Source: Steroidobacteraceae bacterium
Lineage (GTDB): Bacteria; Pseudomonadota; Gammaproteobacteria; Steroidobacterales; Steroidobacteraceae
DNA: 64,000 bases
NCBI GenBank assembly: GCA_025458905.1
Contig: JALORN010000015.1
Location: 1-64,000, forward strand
Direction of reading: 5' to 3'
In this document: piece by piece, positions 62,759 to 64,000 of the stretch
Layout: every line of letters starts with the position of its first letter
Numbering within the stretch: the first letter of the stretch is position 1
Notes under the pieces: model-generated
What the model saw: only the letters and a program-made list of their open reading frames with translations
What the model was told of the DNA's origin: nothing
Databases searched by the model: none
Program-made: the position numbers and the translations under genes

Positions 62759-64000
62759 CAGGCGTTCCTCGTGGGCGAGGCCGCGCGCAACGCCTCGAGA
62801 CCGCGGACGATCTCGGCGTGGCGCGCACGCGGCAGGTGGTAACCGGAATAGAACCCGAGCGCGACGCAGCCGGCGAGGGCGGTCAGGCTGACCGCCGCGA
62901 TGCCGAGCAGCTGCAGCGCGCCGGCGTCGGGCGCGACGTCCTGGCGGCCGACCGGCAGCGCGACCCATTGCACGACGATGCCGGCCGCGAGCTTGCCGAG
63001 GCTCGAGGCCATCTTGTTGCCGAGCGGCAGGAAGGCCAGCAGCATGCCGGTGCGCGACTCGCGCTTCTCGTAGGCGTACTCGTCGGCGGTCTCGGCGAAC
63101 ATCACCAGCGAGCAGGCCATGATGAGGCCGGTGCCGGCGCCGACCGCGACGTTGGAGAGGTACAGCAGCTGCACCAGCGCTGCGCTGCCGTTCGGCGGCA
63201 TCAGGTCGAGCAGTCGTGCGAGCGGCGGCAGCACGTAGGCGAGCATCATCGTGGCGACGCCGCTGACGTACAGCGTCTTCGGCTCGACGCGGCCGACCAC
63301 CAGCCGCGAGGCGATCGCCGCGACGAAGGTCGCGACCTGGATGCTCATCAGCCAGGTGCCGGTCTGCTGCGTGGAGAGGCCCCAGAAGTAGGTGCCGAGG
63401 TGCAGGTTCAGCGCGCGGAAGTACGAGCCCATGACGCCGGCGAACAGCAGCCCGAGGAACAGCATGCGGAAGTTCGGCAGGTCGGCGAGCGCCCGCCAGG
63501 TCGCGAGCAGCGAGGCCTTGACCGAGAACACCCGGGGCTTCACGGCGACCCGCGCGCGCTCGAACGCCTGGATCGGCCGCAGCGTGCCGGCGGCGCCGAG
63601 CAGCGCCCCGAGCATCAGCACCCCCACCACCAGCAGCGCGAAGCGCGGGTAGTTGTCCGGATTCTCCTGGCCGCGGGAATAGCTGCCGGTATCGGCGAAG
63701 GCGAGGTTGAACAGCAGCCAGGTCAGCCCGGAACCCACCGCGGCGGTGACCGCCTGGCGCCAGATGCCGAGCTCGGCACGCACCTTGGCGTCCTCGGTGA
63801 GCTCGGCCGCGACCGCGGCGGCGGGCACGGCGTAGAACGAACCGGTGATCCGCACCGCGAGGCACAGCGCCAGCAGCCAGGCGAACAGCCCCGCCTGCCC
63901 GAGCCCGGCGGGCACCGAGAACAGCAGCCAGACGAACAGGCCGGTCGGCGCGATCGCGAGGAACATCAACGTGTGGCGCCGCCCGAGCGGGCCGCGGAAG
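62758..64000 (-). CDS. GPH-family MFS transporter 2 (N-terminus cut by window edge)
   Basis: At least 413 residues are visible. The gene continues beyond 64000. LGRRHTLMFLAIAP near the edge matches LGRRHTLMAAS in transporter 1, so the two are paralogues. Segments FSRGQ-like YSRGQENPDNYPRF correspond to the loop with YPRGQLNPAAYPGF in transporter 1. It overlaps hydrolase 2 by one base. It presumably moves the substrate or product of that hydrolase across the inner membrane. Confidence 0.88.
   Translation of the reverse strand, partial: FRGPLGRRHTLMFLAIAPTGLFVWLLFSVPAGLGQAGLFAWLLALCLAVRITGSFYAVPAAAVAAELTEDAKVRAELGIWRQAVTAAVGSGLTWLLFNLAFADTGSYSRGQENPDNYPRFALLVVGVLMLGALLGAAGTLRPIQAFERARVAVKPRVFSVKASLLATWRALADLPNFRMLFLGLLFAGVMGSYFRALNLHLGTYFWGLSTQQTGTWLMSIQVATFVAAIASRLVVGRVEPKTLYVSGVATMMLAYVLPPLARLLDLMPPNGSAALVQLLYLSNVAVGAGTGLIMACSLVMFAETADEYAYEKRESRTGMLLAFLPLGNKMASSLGKLAAGIVVQWVALPVGRQDVAPDAGALQLLGIAAVSLTALAGCVALGFYSGYHLPRARHAEIVRGLEALRAASPTRNA

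Overview
The window looks like chromosomal DNA of an aerobic or microaerobic, high-GC (roughly 70% by eye) Gram-negative proteobacterium, most likely a gammaproteobacterium of the Nevskiales/Steroidobacterales type. The reasons are a complete cbb3 oxidase locus, heme-PAS FixL/FixJ, a TonB-dependent receptor, GPH- and Spinster-type MFS carriers, an acidic protein of a type I associate with gammaproteobacteria, and a dispersed GGGACAGATTTATTTTC repeat familiar from high-GC gammaproteobacteria. The taxonomic call is inference; no rRNA gene is present. Genes are densely packed, with many 1-4 base stop/start overlaps.

Layout. 1-157: repeat array. 0.2-8.2 kb: mixed metabolic genes (alpha/beta hydrolase and AraC regulator, an orphan [2Fe-2S] subunit, ferredoxin-NADP reductase, TesB, cytochrome c, DUF4112, lipoprotein hydrolase, VOC protein). 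8.3-18.8 kb: a long minus-strand run that reads desaturase, flavin amine oxidase, DUF1365, cyclopropane synthase-like methyltransferase, FAD-linked dehydrogenase, VOC protein, SUMF1-like protein and Spinster MFS, ending in a BamA/TamA-like protein broken by one in-frame amber codon. This resembles a fatty-acid or phospholipid modification operon. 19-24 kb: htpX with a clear terminator, mobB, an acidic-tailed protein, proB and proA.

23.9-31.4 kb: a molybdenum-cofactor operon, moeA-moaA-moaC-(mobA/moaD)-(moaE/moeB/rhodanese), followed by a TPR protein and an atypical alpha/beta hydrolase. It contains two domain fusions, one with a 17-histidine linker. 32.7-45.6 kb: the respiratory block ccoNOQP, a small membrane gene, ccoGHIS, diheme cytochrome c4, fixJ, fixL, a DksA/TraR-type zinc protein and a tandem universal stress protein. 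A GTACGTAG element lies upstream of fixL and a one-mismatch copy lies upstream of ccoN, suggesting direct FixJ control of the oxidase.

45.6-49.2 kb: threonine ammonia-lyase, tRNA-Arg(UCG), and a decayed LysR/monooxygenase pair. 49.3-52.6 kb: a solitary peptide-type binding protein, a methyltransferase and a YciI-like protein. 52.6-64 kb: the most interesting region. Two paralogous double-domain carbon-nitrogen hydrolases, each with a dead N-terminal nitrilase domain and an intact C-terminal Glu-Lys-Cys triad, are each paired with a GPH-type MFS carrier. They surround a TonB-dependent receptor, an IclR regulator and an unrecognised protein. This looks like an uncharacterised uptake and hydrolysis system for an amide, nitrile or carbamoyl compound. 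No CRISPR array, prophage or transposase gene was seen.
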